Assembly (NCBI GenBank): GCA_023212695.1
Contig: JALCCG010000055.1
Coordinates: forward strand, 34,132-98,131
From: Sporisorium sorghi
Taxonomy: Eukaryota; Basidiomycota; Ustilaginomycetes; Ustilaginales; Ustilaginaceae
Reading direction: 5' to 3'
DNA length: 64,000 bases
Made by a program: the position numbers and the translations under genes. Shown here one piece after another: positions 9,586-19,874 of this stretch; the first letter of the stretch is position 1; every line of letters begins with the position of its first letter. The notes beneath the pieces are model-generated. The model searched no databases. It was not told the origin of the DNA and saw only the letters and a list, made by a program, of their open reading frames with translations.

Positions 9586-11457
9586 ATGGCTGAATCGTTC
9601 TGGACCGCCGCTGGCCCATCGCAGCCTACTGCTTCCAGCTTTGTCGCCGTGCCCGCACCCATGCTCGCCAAAAAGAAGAGGGGCCGCTTCTCGGATGGCA
9701 ACAAGCCCAACGCCACGAGCTCCATACCCGCCATCGTCAATCCACCTTCACCAGAACTCGTGCCACGACATACGTCGAGTGCAAGCAGCTGGGGCATCGA
9801 GGATCTCTCCGACTCGGACGGCGACTACGACTGGCCTGCGCCCTCTGCCGCGGCTCCCGTTCAACCGCCCAACGCAAGCCCAGATCTGGACCGTGACGAG
9901 CTGGCCAAGTTTGCAAGGCCGTCCAAACGCGTCCATCTCGAAACACCAGAAGACCGGCATACCTATGGCAAACTAGCTGGACTGCAGATCGATCCTTCGG
10001 CGCTCGCCACGTCTGCACCGAATCAGCCCTCGTTTGGGCGTCCTCACGGGGCAAGATCCAACAGTGGTGTCGCTGGTGCTTTTGGACTCAGCTCTTCGTT
10101 GGCGTCCGCGTTTGGTGTCAACGCGGATGGCCTCACCTCGGCACCAAGAGTGCCTCCGTCCAGCCCAACAAAGTCCGATGCACTCCCATCCTCGTTCACG
10201 GGGTCTGCATCTACCATCTACCAGCAGGCAGTCGCACCAGCGCCTCCAACATCGCCAAGCGCAGCAGACAGAGGTCTTGCACCACCTAGCTCGCCTTTGC
10301 ATGCGTACAGCTTCGATGCGACAGCACCAGCAGCGAACAGAACCGCATCGACTTCGACATCGTCCGAACTGCAAGACAGCGACATGAGGCTGCGCAGAGG
10401 TGTGCCGTCGAGCTACGAAGTGGAGCCGGATCGCATCGTCGTCACCAGTCTAGACGACACGTCGTCTTCTGAAGGTGGCGAATCGACTGAGGTGGAAGCA
10501 GGACAGAAGACGCCCGACGCAGACACATCGACCGAGAGCAAGGACAGCGCGTCCGACTTTGTCATCAACAACGAGCTCATGGAGAAGCTCGAAGCACACA
10601 GCAGGGCGGTACTTACGGGAACTTCGGATCGGGACAATGCAGCTTCCAGTTCTCGCTCGAGTGCATCGGGTTCGACGAGTCGATCTCGACGTTCAGGCAG
10701 GAGGTCCGGTGGACCAGCGGTGCCGGGCCTGGGATCGCTGCTGAGCAGCCGCCGTCGGTCCACACAGTCGAGTCCTGGATCGTCGGGCTACGCATCGCCT
10801 ATCAATGCCGAGGATGCACGAGGTGCGCTCATACTCTGGAAAGATCCGGAAGAGGTGCTCAAGAGTACAGCGGCTTCTGCTTCGTCTCCACTCAAGCCGA
10901 GCGATTTGACGACGGTGCCAGAGAGCGGGCCGGCTGCGTCGAGCTTTATGAGTCAGCCGCCCGTCTCGTTTCAGTCGGCGAGCAGCGCTACACAGCCTAC
11001 GAGCAGCAACTTTGGCAAGTTCGGCGAGAGTGGCTTCAGCTCGTCCACAATTCCGGGCATGGCGGCTACGCCAACCTCGTCGCACGCCGTGGAAAGCCCA
11101 CTGTACGCACAGCAATCGTCGCTATCGAGCTCGTACTTTCCCGAGCCTTCGACGCTTCAGACTCGCTTTGCCAACGAGCCGCCAACATTCGGATCGATGG
11201 CACCGCGCTCGCATCACGACCATACAGCGTTTGGAAACGCCCACCACCACGCATCTGCAGCGATGCACCCACCATACCAGCAACAGCAACAACAGCAGCA
11301 GTACGGCTATCCCTATACGCACGCCGCCTCGCCGGCTGTGCCGTCGAATCTTTCGTCGGCATATCGGCCGCCGCAGCATTCGCACGCTCTCGGAGCGCAG
11401 CCGATCGATCTGTCGGGTCACTTTGGGCCTGCTGAGGAGATGGATCTGGACAGTTGA
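9586..11457 (+). CDS. Hypothetical Ser/Ala/Pro-rich protein, probably nuclear
   Basis: A 623-residue frame that I do not recognise. ATG 9586 (context ATCATGGCT) is preferred over the in-frame ATG 20 codons upstream, because the protein then starts MAESFWTAAG in a strong context. Nearly the whole chain looks disordered and rich in Ser, Ala, Pro and Thr. Visible marks are a basic patch KKKRGR near residue 32 (possible nuclear signal), an acidic patch DLSDSDGDYDW, an RSRRSGRRSGG basic stretch before a short conserved-looking segment (GALILWKDPEEVL), a Gln run near the C-terminus and an end PIDLSGHFGPAEEMDLDS. The ordered islands at both ends could be binding motifs. Function is unknown. Confidence 0.75.
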   Translation: MAESFWTAAGPSQPTASSFVAVPAPMLAKKKRGRFSDGNKPNATSSIPAIVNPPSPELVPRHTSSASSWGIEDLSDSDGDYDWPAPSAAAPVQPPNASPDLDRDELAKFARPSKRVHLETPEDRHTYGKLAGLQIDPSALATSAPNQPSFGRPHGARSNSGVAGAFGLSSSLASAFGVNADGLTSAPRVPPSSPTKSDALPSSFTGSASTIYQQAVAPAPPTSPSAADRGLAPPSSPLHAYSFDATAPAANRTASTSTSSELQDSDMRLRRGVPSSYEVEPDRIVVTSLDDTSSSEGGESTEVEAGQKTPDADTSTESKDSASDFVINNELMEKLEAHSRAVLTGTSDRDNAASSSRSSASGSTSRSRRSGRRSGGPAVPGLGSLLSSRRRSTQSSPGSSGYASPINAEDARGALILWKDPEEVLKSTAASASSPLKPSDLTTVPESGPAASSFMSQPPVSFQSASSATQPTSSNFGKFGESGFSSSTIPGMAATPTSSHAVESPLYAQQSSLSSSYFPEPSTLQTRFANEPPTFGSMAPRSHHDHTAFGNAHHHASAAMHPPYQQQQQQQQYGYPYTHAASPAVPSNLSSAYRPPQHSHALGAQPIDLSGHFGPAEEMDLDS

Positions 11458-11732
11458 TTCGTGGCCTGTTGTAGCGATTGAAGACCTAGCACAGTGCATT
11501 TTGTTCGTCGTTCAATGCAGTCACGCAGTCACATTCTTAGCAAATCCAAGACTATGTGCTTGTGTTCGGCTGCTCGACCGTCGCTCCGCCTTTCCAAGAT
11601 GCATGCACCAATGTTATCGCGACTGAGGATGAGATGCAAAGTAGATTGTAGACGACGAGATAAGATGCTAGTGTACATAGAGAGATCGGATCAAACAAGA
11701 AAGAGAGCAGGTGCTGCCAACAAAACCACAAA

Positions 11733-12632
11733 TCAATTCGAAAGAAGAAGGACGGCATTGACGCAGCCATCGTTTTCCGGGTTGTTGGTCACCTGGGCGT
11801 ACTTGCCCCAGACGACTTTGCCGGTTGTGGTGGTCATGCCAAGTTCCGATACGTTGACTTCGATGATGGTGCCCTTGGTGAGGACGCCGAGTTGGGTATA
11901 GAGGGGGCTCTGCGGGTTTTTCTTGACGCCGACGATGGGCAGGTTGAAGGAGGCCTTGAGTTCGGGGTGGGTGACGTGGGCCTTGTTGTAGCGGAGGCCC
12001 ATGGGGCGGATGAAGCGCTCGAGCTTGGGTGGTTTGCGCGTGAAGCTCTCGCCGACGAACGTGGGTTTGGTGACCATGCGCTTCCAGCCCTTCTGCTTGC
12101 GTTTGCCGGTCTTGATGACTTTGAACGCCTCGTCTTCGGCGATACCGCGCACCTGGGGCAGAGGCACCGAGTAGCGCGCCGCCTTGTCCTTCCTCCTCTC
12201 CTTGACGGCGGACGAGAGCGCCTTGGCGTCCTTCTGGCTTTCGCGATCCAGCAAATAGGTAGGGAGCGCCTGGTTCGGGTCGGAAGACGTCGAGGCCTGC
12301 TTGACGTCGCGCTCCTCGTGTGCTTTGAGTGTCTTTTTCATCTGGATCTTTTCGTTGCGACGCTTCTTGTTGAGCATCTTGGCCTTGAGACCGATGACCT
12401 TTTGCGCCACGGCCGAAGCCTTGTGCACCTCACGAGCGGCGCGCTTCCTCTGTCGCTCCTCATGATCGAGTCTGCGACCATGTCGGCGGATATGCTCTTC
12501 GATGTAGTCGTTCTATGGTTGTAAGATGCGGTGGCGAGGGCGATACCGAAGGGAGCAGCAAGCAGAGCAAATTGTCAGCGTCTTGGTTTCCGATACGAGT
12601 GCGCAGTTGGCTCGGGAACTTACCTGAGGCAT
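11733..12632 (-). CDS. NSA2: Ribosome biogenesis protein NSA2, two exons
   Basis: Exon 1 is only nine bases (12632-12624, Met-Pro-Gln). A 111-base intron (12623-12513, GTAAGT...CATAG) joins it to exon 2 (12512-11733). The 262-residue product starts [23 protein letters not shown], shown here up to a conserved N-terminus that the unspliced frame lacks. It continues with [43 protein letters not shown] and a C-terminal beta-barrel like that of eS8 ([30 protein letters not shown]). NSA2 is about 260 residues across eukaryotes. Family knowledge: it binds pre-60S particles during 27S rRNA processing in the nucleolus. It is divergent from YIP1 with 447 bases between the starts. Confidence 0.95.
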
Positions 12633-13079
12633 GTTGACGGAATTGCTGGGGTGATCCTCAAGACGGAGTGTTGGAGAGTGATGGTCGGAAGGGAAGCGTT
12701 CGCTATCGGATGGCGTCGACAACTGCAAAACAGCGGATGCGTGCTCTGCTCGCTCTCCACGCTCAGCTTCTGAAGCGCGAAACAAAAAAAAAAAAAAAAA
12801 AAAAAAGTAAGCTGGAAGCGCGGGTCTTGGCTGGAAATTTTTGTGCTGAAATTTTAGCTGCGCCCTTCAACCTCTCCCGTTGCCCGAAGTCCGTGAAGTT
12901 GAAATTGGATTTCCTTGTCTCGCACGATAGATCACCTCCACGCTGTTCTGGAAGACTGTGACAGCAAAAGAGAGAGAGGCGATGCTGTCTAACCGTGACG
13001 AGTGCGCTTGGATCACCTCGACGAACAACACCAACTCTCAATTGTTCTCACTCCCCTGGCTCCTCACCACAAGCACATC
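12633..13079. other. Divergent promoter of NSA2 and YIP1
   Basis: The 447 bases hold an A23 tract at 12784-12806 and no supported gene. Confidence 0.7.
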
Positions 13080-14014
13080 ATGTCGGCCATCTTCGATTCT
13101 TCCTCACCGTACGGTTACGGCGGTCAAGCCTCGGGCTCCAAAGCATCGCAAGCTACGTCGCCTGGTCAGGCAGGCAATCCGCTCGACTTTTACAGCAATC
13201 CTTCGTCGAATCAGCAGTTCTCTTCCTACTACTCCTCCGGCACCGGTCACGATGGCTACGCTACAGGCAGCAATGCACGACCATCACTCGAAGGCAACAT
13301 GTCATCCTCTGCAGGCTACGCTCCCGGCTCGGCCGCTCATGCCATGATGAGCTCCCAGATGGGTTTCTGGTCTGCTTTCGGCACCGGCGGCTTCCCAGAC
13401 GAACCTCCGCTCATGGAGGAGCTCGGCATCAACATCGGCCACATTGTCGACAAGACCCTGACCGTTCTAAATCCGCTGCATAGCTACTCGGCCTCGCATG
13501 CCAAGGACGCACACATGATGGACGACGCCGATCTGGCGGGTCCGCTGTTGTTCTGCTTCATCTTCGGCATGACGCTGCTGTTGGCTGGAAAGAGTCAATT
13601 TGGTTACGTGTATGGTGTGGCTCTGCTCGGTGCTGTTAGCATCTACTCGCTGCTCAACCTCATGAGCGAGGGCGGCATCGATGCCTACCGCGTCGCCTCG
13701 GTTTTGGGATACTGTCTGCTGCCGCTCTGCATCCTCAGCACTGCAAGCATCGTGGTCCGCTTAGAGTAAGTTCCTCTTTCCCTTCTTTGTATTCTGCTGA
13801 GACCGCTCGCTGACATTTCCATTGTCCTTCACGCTGCAGTTCATTCATGGGGTACATCATCTCGCCGCTCTTCATCCTGTGGTGTTCCACCTCGGCATCC
13901 GGCATCTTTGTCTCGATCCTCCGACTGTCAGAACAGCGTCTACTTGTGGCGTATCCGGTGGGCCTCTTTTACGCTTGCTTTGCCCTGCTCAGCGTATTTG
14001 ATGTGGGTCAGTAA
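13080..14014 (+). CDS. YIP1: YIP1-family Golgi membrane protein, two exons
   Basis: Exon 1 13080-13765 and exon 2 13840-14014 flank a 74-base intron (GTAAGT, branch-like GCTGACATT, GCTGCAG; a split Asp codon). The product is 286 residues. The N-terminal ~95 residues are Gly/Ser/Tyr-rich and cytosolic. PPLMEELGINIGHI follows, the typical YIP1 lead-in, then five hydrophobic segments, starting with GPLLFCFIFGMTLLLAGK and ending in AYPVGLFYACFALLSVF. Without splicing the last two membrane segments are lost, so the intron is well supported. Family knowledge: Yip1 works with Yif1 and Yos1 on Ypt1/Ypt31 Rab GTPases in ER-Golgi vesicle traffic. ATG 13080 was chosen over an upstream in-frame ATG because it starts the family-like MSAIFDSS. 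Confidence 0.94.
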
Positions 14015-14394
14015 GCCGCCCACTTCTTCGGCCTGGATACCTTTCCGCACTCGCTCATTCGCCTCTTGCACATGCAATCGTATTCGAAGCGCAAACTTGC
14101 ATCGCACGCGCATGAAAGAGCTCTGTGTCCGTGTCCGTGTCCGTGTCCGCGTTCCACCGCATACGATCATCGATGAAAGCCAGTTCCTATCCAGCATTCA
14201 TGATACGAAGCGGGCTAAAGGTGGTTTGGAGTGCCGAAAGTGAATTCACCGAAAATCAGAATTTTTGTGAGAAAGAAAAAAAAGAAAAAGAAAAAAGCTT
14301 TTTTTTTTTTTGTAGATGGTCTTTGCTTTCTTCTCTCTCCATCACCACCATCTCCCTTCGTCGATAGACGCTCGGCTCCTAGAAAAGGCCTACG
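14015..14394. other. Intergenic with hexamer repeat and A/T palindrome
   Basis: This stretch lies between YIP1 and the Trm732-like gene. It contains four tandem copies of GTGTCC at 14125-14148 and an interrupted A tract running into AAAAAAGC and 13 T at 14275-14311. No supported gene. Confidence 0.7.
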
Positions 14395-17300
14395 ATGGTC
14401 AAGGCCAAGACAGATCCGGGCGCACCCGAAGCGGTGCTCCAGCTGCTCGGGCACATCGACAGTGTCCAGCTCGTCCCGGAGGGCAGCGCTGGCTCGAGCA
14501 GCAACGAGATCCCACCTCTCTACCTCGACAGGCCTCTCTCTTTGCTCCAGCAATGCCTCGACCTCACATTAGAATCGCCCGACGAGCTCTCCGCTTCATT
14601 CAAGTACGGTCTCGATGCCCTTCGACTCTGGGCGACGCACATTGCTAGACTGCTTTCCTCATCGCCAGCGGCCAGCTTCGACATCGAGGCCAAGCAGCAG
14701 CTCTTCCCCGCAGAGCACCAGCTCAGCCTCGCCGATATCATCTGGTCCGCCTGCCACTCCGAACGCACGCAAGTGTCTTCCAGATCCAAGGCCGTCTTCG
14801 ATGCTGTCATCGCTCTGCTCGACTCCATCCATCGATCGCCCAGCAGCAAAGTCGAACGCACTTCCAAAACGCATCTGCCATATCCACACCAGAGCTCCTT
14901 CCTCCGCACGCTCATCGAACGCTCCTTGTCGCAACTCGAACGCAAACAGTCGCCTATCGTTCTCGAGATCATTATGGCAAAGTACGGCTCGGCACCTTTC
15001 TTGGCGGTCGCACCCGGAGGCTCCACACTTGCCGACTCGGATATCTACGAGCGCATGATCCGTGGTCTCGGCACGGTCGACGGCGGCGCAAACAGGAGGT
15101 CCAGATTAGCCTTGAACTTCCTTGTAGCGAGAGCCCAAGATTTGCATTGCCAGCTCTGCCCCTCTTCCAAAGGTGTGACGGCACCCGGCACCGAAGAGCA
15201 GCCTTGGCAAGCGTGGGTCAGCATCTGGATCCAGGCTCTCACATCAGCGCTAAAGGACGGAGGCGAGCGACTCAGATCCGGACTTGCATCTTATCACCTC
15301 ACCGCGCTATTCGAGCTCGACGAGCGCGTCTTCCCCGCGCTCCTCGACGGCCTCACCTCGAACTCCACTCCGCAAGACGAGATCAAAGTCGAGAGCGTGT
15401 TTCTGGTGCTCCGCATCGCAAAAATTCAGGGCCTCTGCCGCATCGACACCGCTCAAGACTTTGCGACTGCAGAACCATCTGAAGCTAAACCTCGTCAGGT
15501 GATCGTTCCCGCCGTCTTGCTCAAGGACTGCATCCTCGCTGCAGCAAGCGAGCTCCAAATTTCGGCGTTGTCGTTGGTGATCGAGTCCAAGACGCCCGCC
15601 GCGCCGCTCACCACGGCCGAATTCGACATCCTCCGCACCTTCTTCCCGTACAGCTTGACCATCACCAATCCAGCAGCGCGAGGCGAGCTGCGCGGTTTCT
15701 TTGTCAAGCTGCTCACACGACTGCGCGCCAGCACCTATGCCCTGGCTCGAGACATGGCCAAGATCACCCGAATCGACGAAGCAGAGCGATACCCACACGA
15801 GAAGGAGAAGCTCGCGGCTATGCAGTCGTCCCTCGATGCAAGCCGTCACTTTTTGGAATGGATGGTGCAGCTCATCCGTGCCACGCTCCATGCAGGCGCC
15901 TCGTACCAAGCTAGCATCACCTCGCTCACCTTCTTGGACCTCATTCTGGAAAGCGGCGTCGATCCCAGATTCTCCAACGCTGGCCAGAACAACGACGGCG
16001 ACAAGGCGCTCACCAAGAACGCCGGACTGTCGCTCAGCAAGTCCAAGCAGGTGTTTCTGCAAGAGTTTCCCTTCCGCATCGACCTCATCACACCGTCGCT
16101 CGTCAAGCTGCTCCTCTCCTGCTCTGAAATCTCGTACGACGACATTCAGACTCGAGCGCTCACCATGCTTGCCCGCTTCCCTGCTCCATTGGCAGGCCTC
16201 GAGACGGTCGAAGCAGCGGCGCAGCGCATCCTCGGCCGCGCCGCACAGCTGCTCACCAGCACGAGGGATTTCGAGTCAGCAGCGGCTTCCAAGCTGATTC
16301 AGCTGTATCGACAGATCTACATGCAGCAGCTCGGTCATCGACCTTCTCCGCTGCTGACCTTTGTCGGTGTGGATCACACAGCATCGACACCAGCTTGCAA
16401 CGATGCAACCCTGTCGCTCATCTTTGATCTGTTCGACTTCCTCGACTACCAGATTCGAGTCGCCGAACAGGCAAAGGTTCTCGAGGCGGCCACTTCACAT
16501 CCCTTGCACGGAACCCTGGTGACGCTGCAGGAGCTTTTCGCTTCCCTCTCTGTGCACTCGCTTGCGCCATCCGATCGTGCGACGTATCGGGACGCCGCGC
16601 ACAAAGCTCAAATCCTCATCGACAGAGTGTGGCATGTCACCAAAGCAGTGCTGTGCAACTCGGCGCCCGAGGGCAGCACCGAGGCCGAAAGTGCCGAGAG
16701 TGACGCAAAGGACGCAAACATCGGGCTCGACCAGCCTGCCTCTCACGAGACGGCTCTTGCCATGCAAGTCGCCGACGACGACGCCAAAGTAGCTTTTATG
16801 CAACCTCAGGAGGAATCCAACGCTGGTCCCAAGCACCAGGTGATCCTTTCCTACTCGTGGAGAGGCATGAAGGAGGCCAGCGCCCTGCTGGGTGTCCTGG
16901 TCGCCGTCACTCTCGCACCGCCGCCTCGCGTGCGTGGTAAGGGCTCCGAATCTGCAACCAACAACTCGCAGGCAGCGGATCTCTGGCGCGAGATCTACAG
17001 CGTGCAAGACATAGAGACAATGGGCCAGCGCTTCAACCTGTGGCTCACCCAGGTCCGTCACAGAGGCGCCTTCAGCACCATCTACCCTGCCTACTGCAAT
17101 GCCGCCTCGGCCATTGTGCGAAGCCAGGCGGTGGACATTGCCGGCATGCCGCAGCAGTGGATCACCGCCTTTCTCGACACTGTGGCGCAGTCGGGTGCGC
17201 AGCTCAGCATCACTCGCCGCAGCGCTGGCATCGGCTATGCTGTGCTGGCGCTCGTCAGTGCACAGCCGAGCAAGTCGGATCCCTCGGTTCTGCGTTCGAC

Positions 17301-19680
17301 TGTGGGCCGTCTCATGCAGATCGCTACCCAGGATTCTTCGCAGCTTGATGTGATGCCCGTCGCGTCGATCCATGCGCTCAACATCCTGAGGGTGCTCGTC
17401 ATGGATGGAGGCCTGACGACCTTTATGGTCCCGTATCTCGGTTCGCTGCTCGAGCTGACCATCAGCAAGTTCCGCTCGCGCTTCTGGGGTCTGCGCAACG
17501 TCAGCATGATGCTCTTCTCGTCGCTCAGCATCAAGATTTTCGGCAGTAGGAACACCAACAAGGACACCAAGGACGCGCGTATGCCGATCGACGAGTTCTT
17601 TGCAGCGTATCCCAACCTCGACACCTTCCTCCGACGTGTGCTGAGCGACACGCGCACCAAGGACATTGGCAGCGACGATAGCGCAGAGTCGAGCCTCTTT
17701 GCGGTGGTCATGCTGTTCAGTCGAATGCAGGCGCCAGAGGACGAGCCGAAGAGGTCGGACGAGGCAGCGAGGATGCAGGCCTACCGCACGTTGCTTTCGG
17801 ATTGCCTTGCCAACAAGGTGTGGAAGGTGCGAGAGGTGGCAGCCAAGGCGTACTCTGCATTCGTACCTCTTCGAAGTGCTGCACAGCATGCAGCAGAGAT
17901 TCTTGCCACGATCGAATTGCACTCTCAGAACGAGGCACATGGCAAGCTCATGCTGCTGCAGAGGCTTCTGAAGAGCGTGGCGGACGTGGTGGCACCTACA
18001 TCTGCTCTCAAAAACGACGTGGCCGTGCTGGCCGAGTCGCTGGCGGCGAATGCAAGCAAGCTGCTGGAAAGAAATCAATGCGCCATCACGCAGGCCGCAT
18101 TCCTCGAAGTGGTGCAAGACTTGGTCGGTGTTCGCGACGCCGCTTTCCTTGACACTACCATGCACCTCGTTCGGATCGTCAACATCTGGATCTCGATGCT
18201 ATTTGCTGATTTGCAGAGGCGCGAGGTGATAGACAAGCTGGTTCGCTCCGCTGGCGGACCTGCTTTACTCGGTGTCTGCACGCGCTTCCATCTGCAGGTG
18301 GCGGCGCAGGGCGCTAGCACAGACAGCTTTGTCGATGCTTGCATGCAGCACGTCAGTTGCGCCTCGCAGGATGTGCGCATCGCCTGCCTCGAGGCGTTGA
18401 TTGGCGATGATGGCATTGCCGCTCTCCAGCGATCCTTGCTCCGACAGCCCGATCGCGTTGCTCCATTTGTTCGCAAGCTTCACGCTACGACGCAGGACGA
18501 GGATGAAGGTATTTGGCATCGCGTCCACTCTGCCGAGATCTTGCACCAGATCGCCGTTCAAAACGACGCTGACGGTGCTTCCTGGCTCAAGCGTATTTTC
18601 GCAGAGGGTGAGCTGGTGTCCGAGACGGCATCGATCGCTCGGATCGTCAGCACCACCGTCTGCGTGCCCTTGCGAGAAGCGCTTCTCCCTTACTTTTCGC
18701 ATCTGTGCAAGCTGCTGATGGACCAGGCAACGTTGGCGGAAGGCGGGCAAGGGCTGCTCCAGCAATGGTCTTGGGCTATGACCAAGTGCGCCGACGAATA
18801 CGCTTCCGTGCAATCGCGCGAAGCGGCTTGCGAGGCGTTGCGGGTGCTTGGCTCAATGCTGTTCCCTGCGATGGGTGCGGATTTGCCACAATGGGAATTG
18901 GAGCCGGCGACTGCGTCGGCGCTGTTCAAGGCCCGCGTCGCTGCCATCGACCTGCTCACCGACGATGACGAGGAGGTGCGTGCTGAGGCGGCTGCCATGA
19001 TTGGCGAAACGATCTCAGCAGCCGCCGATACCATCAAGGCGGACGGCCAAGTCTCTCGATGCGAGGCGATGCAGCAGATGGCACGACGAGGCGGTGCCAG
19101 CCCCGACGTTTCTACCGATCGAGCATGGAGCTGGATGGGGGCGTTTTACTCCAGACAATCTGGTGACGCTGCCAGCCTGTGGGACAGGTACGTCCTGGAG
19201 CAGCTCATCCCTTCATCGGCAGGGATGGAGCAACTCTTCGAAGAGGCCCTGGCCACCAATACCTTGCTGTTCGCAGAAGAGAAACCCAACCAGTTCCGCG
19301 ACCCGGAAGCGACACTCCGCCGTGCAGCCAGGTTTGTGGATCTTGCCAGGTTGAAGCCGACCGAGCGGGCCGAGATCGAACAGCGGACGACGCGCAGCCT
19401 CGTCCGTCTTGAGCAAGCATCCGTCAGCGGTGGAGGGCACGATGCAGTTGCCGTGCACATGCTTGCTGTGCGGTTGCTACTCACCCACGAGATTCTCGCA
19501 AAAGGCGAAGGAACGTCTGCTGACGCCGAACGAGCCGCTGAGGCGATCGCGTCAAGTCTCGGAATTGATCGTTCGTCGATCACGTCGGATTCTGCAACCA
19601 GTTCCAGGGCGGCGAAATTGAATCAAGAGAGGAACGACGATTCGGACGCGAGCGGACAGCCTCGCTACAACATCGCGTGA
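14395..19680 (+). CDS. Trm732/THADA-family tRNA methyltransferase subunit (DUF2428)
   Basis: A 1761-residue intronless alpha-solenoid protein. The DUF2428 core of the Trm732/THADA family lies at about residues 810-1110: SYSWRGMKEASALLG, then NLWLTQVRHRGAFSTIYPA, then ITRRSAGIGYAVLALVSAQ, then RFWGLRNVSMMLFSSLSIKIFG and SLFAVVMLFSRMQ. The order and spacing match the family. Family knowledge: yeast Trm732 partners the methyltransferase Trm7 for 2'-O-methylation of nucleotide 32 in tRNA anticodon loops, while human THADA has been tied to Ca2+ pumps and metabolism. The protein is longer than yeast Trm732 (about 1400) and shorter than THADA (about 1950). I first considered the proteasome scaffold Ecm29, but the DUF2428 motifs decide against it. 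Confidence 0.9.
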   Translation: MVKAKTDPGAPEAVLQLLGHIDSVQLVPEGSAGSSSNEIPPLYLDRPLSLLQQCLDLTLESPDELSASFKYGLDALRLWATHIARLLSSSPAASFDIEAKQQLFPAEHQLSLADIIWSACHSERTQVSSRSKAVFDAVIALLDSIHRSPSSKVERTSKTHLPYPHQSSFLRTLIERSLSQLERKQSPIVLEIIMAKYGSAPFLAVAPGGSTLADSDIYERMIRGLGTVDGGANRRSRLALNFLVARAQDLHCQLCPSSKGVTAPGTEEQPWQAWVSIWIQALTSALKDGGERLRSGLASYHLTALFELDERVFPALLDGLTSNSTPQDEIKVESVFLVLRIAKIQGLCRIDTAQDFATAEPSEAKPRQVIVPAVLLKDCILAAASELQISALSLVIESKTPAAPLTTAEFDILRTFFPYSLTITNPAARGELRGFFVKLLTRLRASTYALARDMAKITRIDEAERYPHEKEKLAAMQSSLDASRHFLEWMVQLIRATLHAGASYQASITSLTFLDLILESGVDPRFSNAGQNNDGDKALTKNAGLSLSKSKQVFLQEFPFRIDLITPSLVKLLLSCSEISYDDIQTRALTMLARFPAPLAGLETVEAAAQRILGRAAQLLTSTRDFESAAASKLIQLYRQIYMQQLGHRPSPLLTFVGVDHTASTPACNDATLSLIFDLFDFLDYQIRVAEQAKVLEAATSHPLHGTLVTLQELFASLSVHSLAPSDRATYRDAAHKAQILIDRVWHVTKAVLCNSAPEGSTEAESAESDAKDANIGLDQPASHETALAMQVADDDAKVAFMQPQEESNAGPKHQVILSYSWRGMKEASALLGVLVAVTLAPPPRVRGKGSESATNNSQAADLWREIYSVQDIETMGQRFNLWLTQVRHRGAFSTIYPAYCNAASAIVRSQAVDIAGMPQQWITAFLDTVAQSGAQLSITRRSAGIGYAVLALVSAQPSKSDPSVLRSTVGRLMQIATQDSSQLDVMPVASIHALNILRVLVMDGGLTTFMVPYLGSLLELTISKFRSRFWGLRNVSMMLFSSLSIKIFGSRNTNKDTKDARMPIDEFFAAYPNLDTFLRRVLSDTRTKDIGSDDSAESSLFAVVMLFSRMQAPEDEPKRSDEAARMQAYRTLLSDCLANKVWKVREVAAKAYSAFVPLRSAAQHAAEILATIELHSQNEAHGKLMLLQRLLKSVADVVAPTSALKNDVAVLAESLAANASKLLERNQCAITQAAFLEVVQDLVGVRDAAFLDTTMHLVRIVNIWISMLFADLQRREVIDKLVRSAGGPALLGVCTRFHLQVAAQGASTDSFVDACMQHVSCASQDVRIACLEALIGDDGIAALQRSLLRQPDRVAPFVRKLHATTQDEDEGIWHRVHSAEILHQIAVQNDADGASWLKRIFAEGELVSETASIARIVSTTVCVPLREALLPYFSHLCKLLMDQATLAEGGQGLLQQWSWAMTKCADEYASVQSREAACEALRVLGSMLFPAMGADLPQWELEPATASALFKARVAAIDLLTDDDEEVRAEAAAMIGETISAAADTIKADGQVSRCEAMQQMARRGGASPDVSTDRAWSWMGAFYSRQSGDAASLWDRYVLEQLIPSSAGMEQLFEEALATNTLLFAEEKPNQFRDPEATLRRAARFVDLARLKPTERAEIEQRTTRSLVRLEQASVSGGGHDAVAVHMLAVRLLLTHEILAKGEGTSADAERAAEAIASSLGIDRSSITSDSATSSRAAKLNQERNDDSDASGQPRYNIA

Positions 19681-19874
19681 GCAGTGATCCCCTGCCCTCC
19701 CCATTTATTGTCCTCTAGATCTTGTTCCGCTCTGTCATGTCAAACTGCAGTCTGCAAAGAGGAAATGAAACTGACAAGCATTATCATTCTGAACATTTTG
19801 AATCTGCCTTCTCGCTCCGGACTGGACGGACCTTCCTGTGACTCTTTGATCTTCACCGTCTGTTGCCCGTCAGA

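Noticed and set aside
16495..18165. 556-codon open frame antisense to the Trm732-like gene
   Set aside because: His/Arg/Leu-rich shadow with no motif; the sense strand holds the DUF2428 signature.
14395..19680. Possible proteasome scaffold Ecm29
   Set aside because: Similar length and solenoid nature, but the RRSAG, HRGAF and SWRGMKE motifs are those of the DUF2428 Trm732/THADA family.
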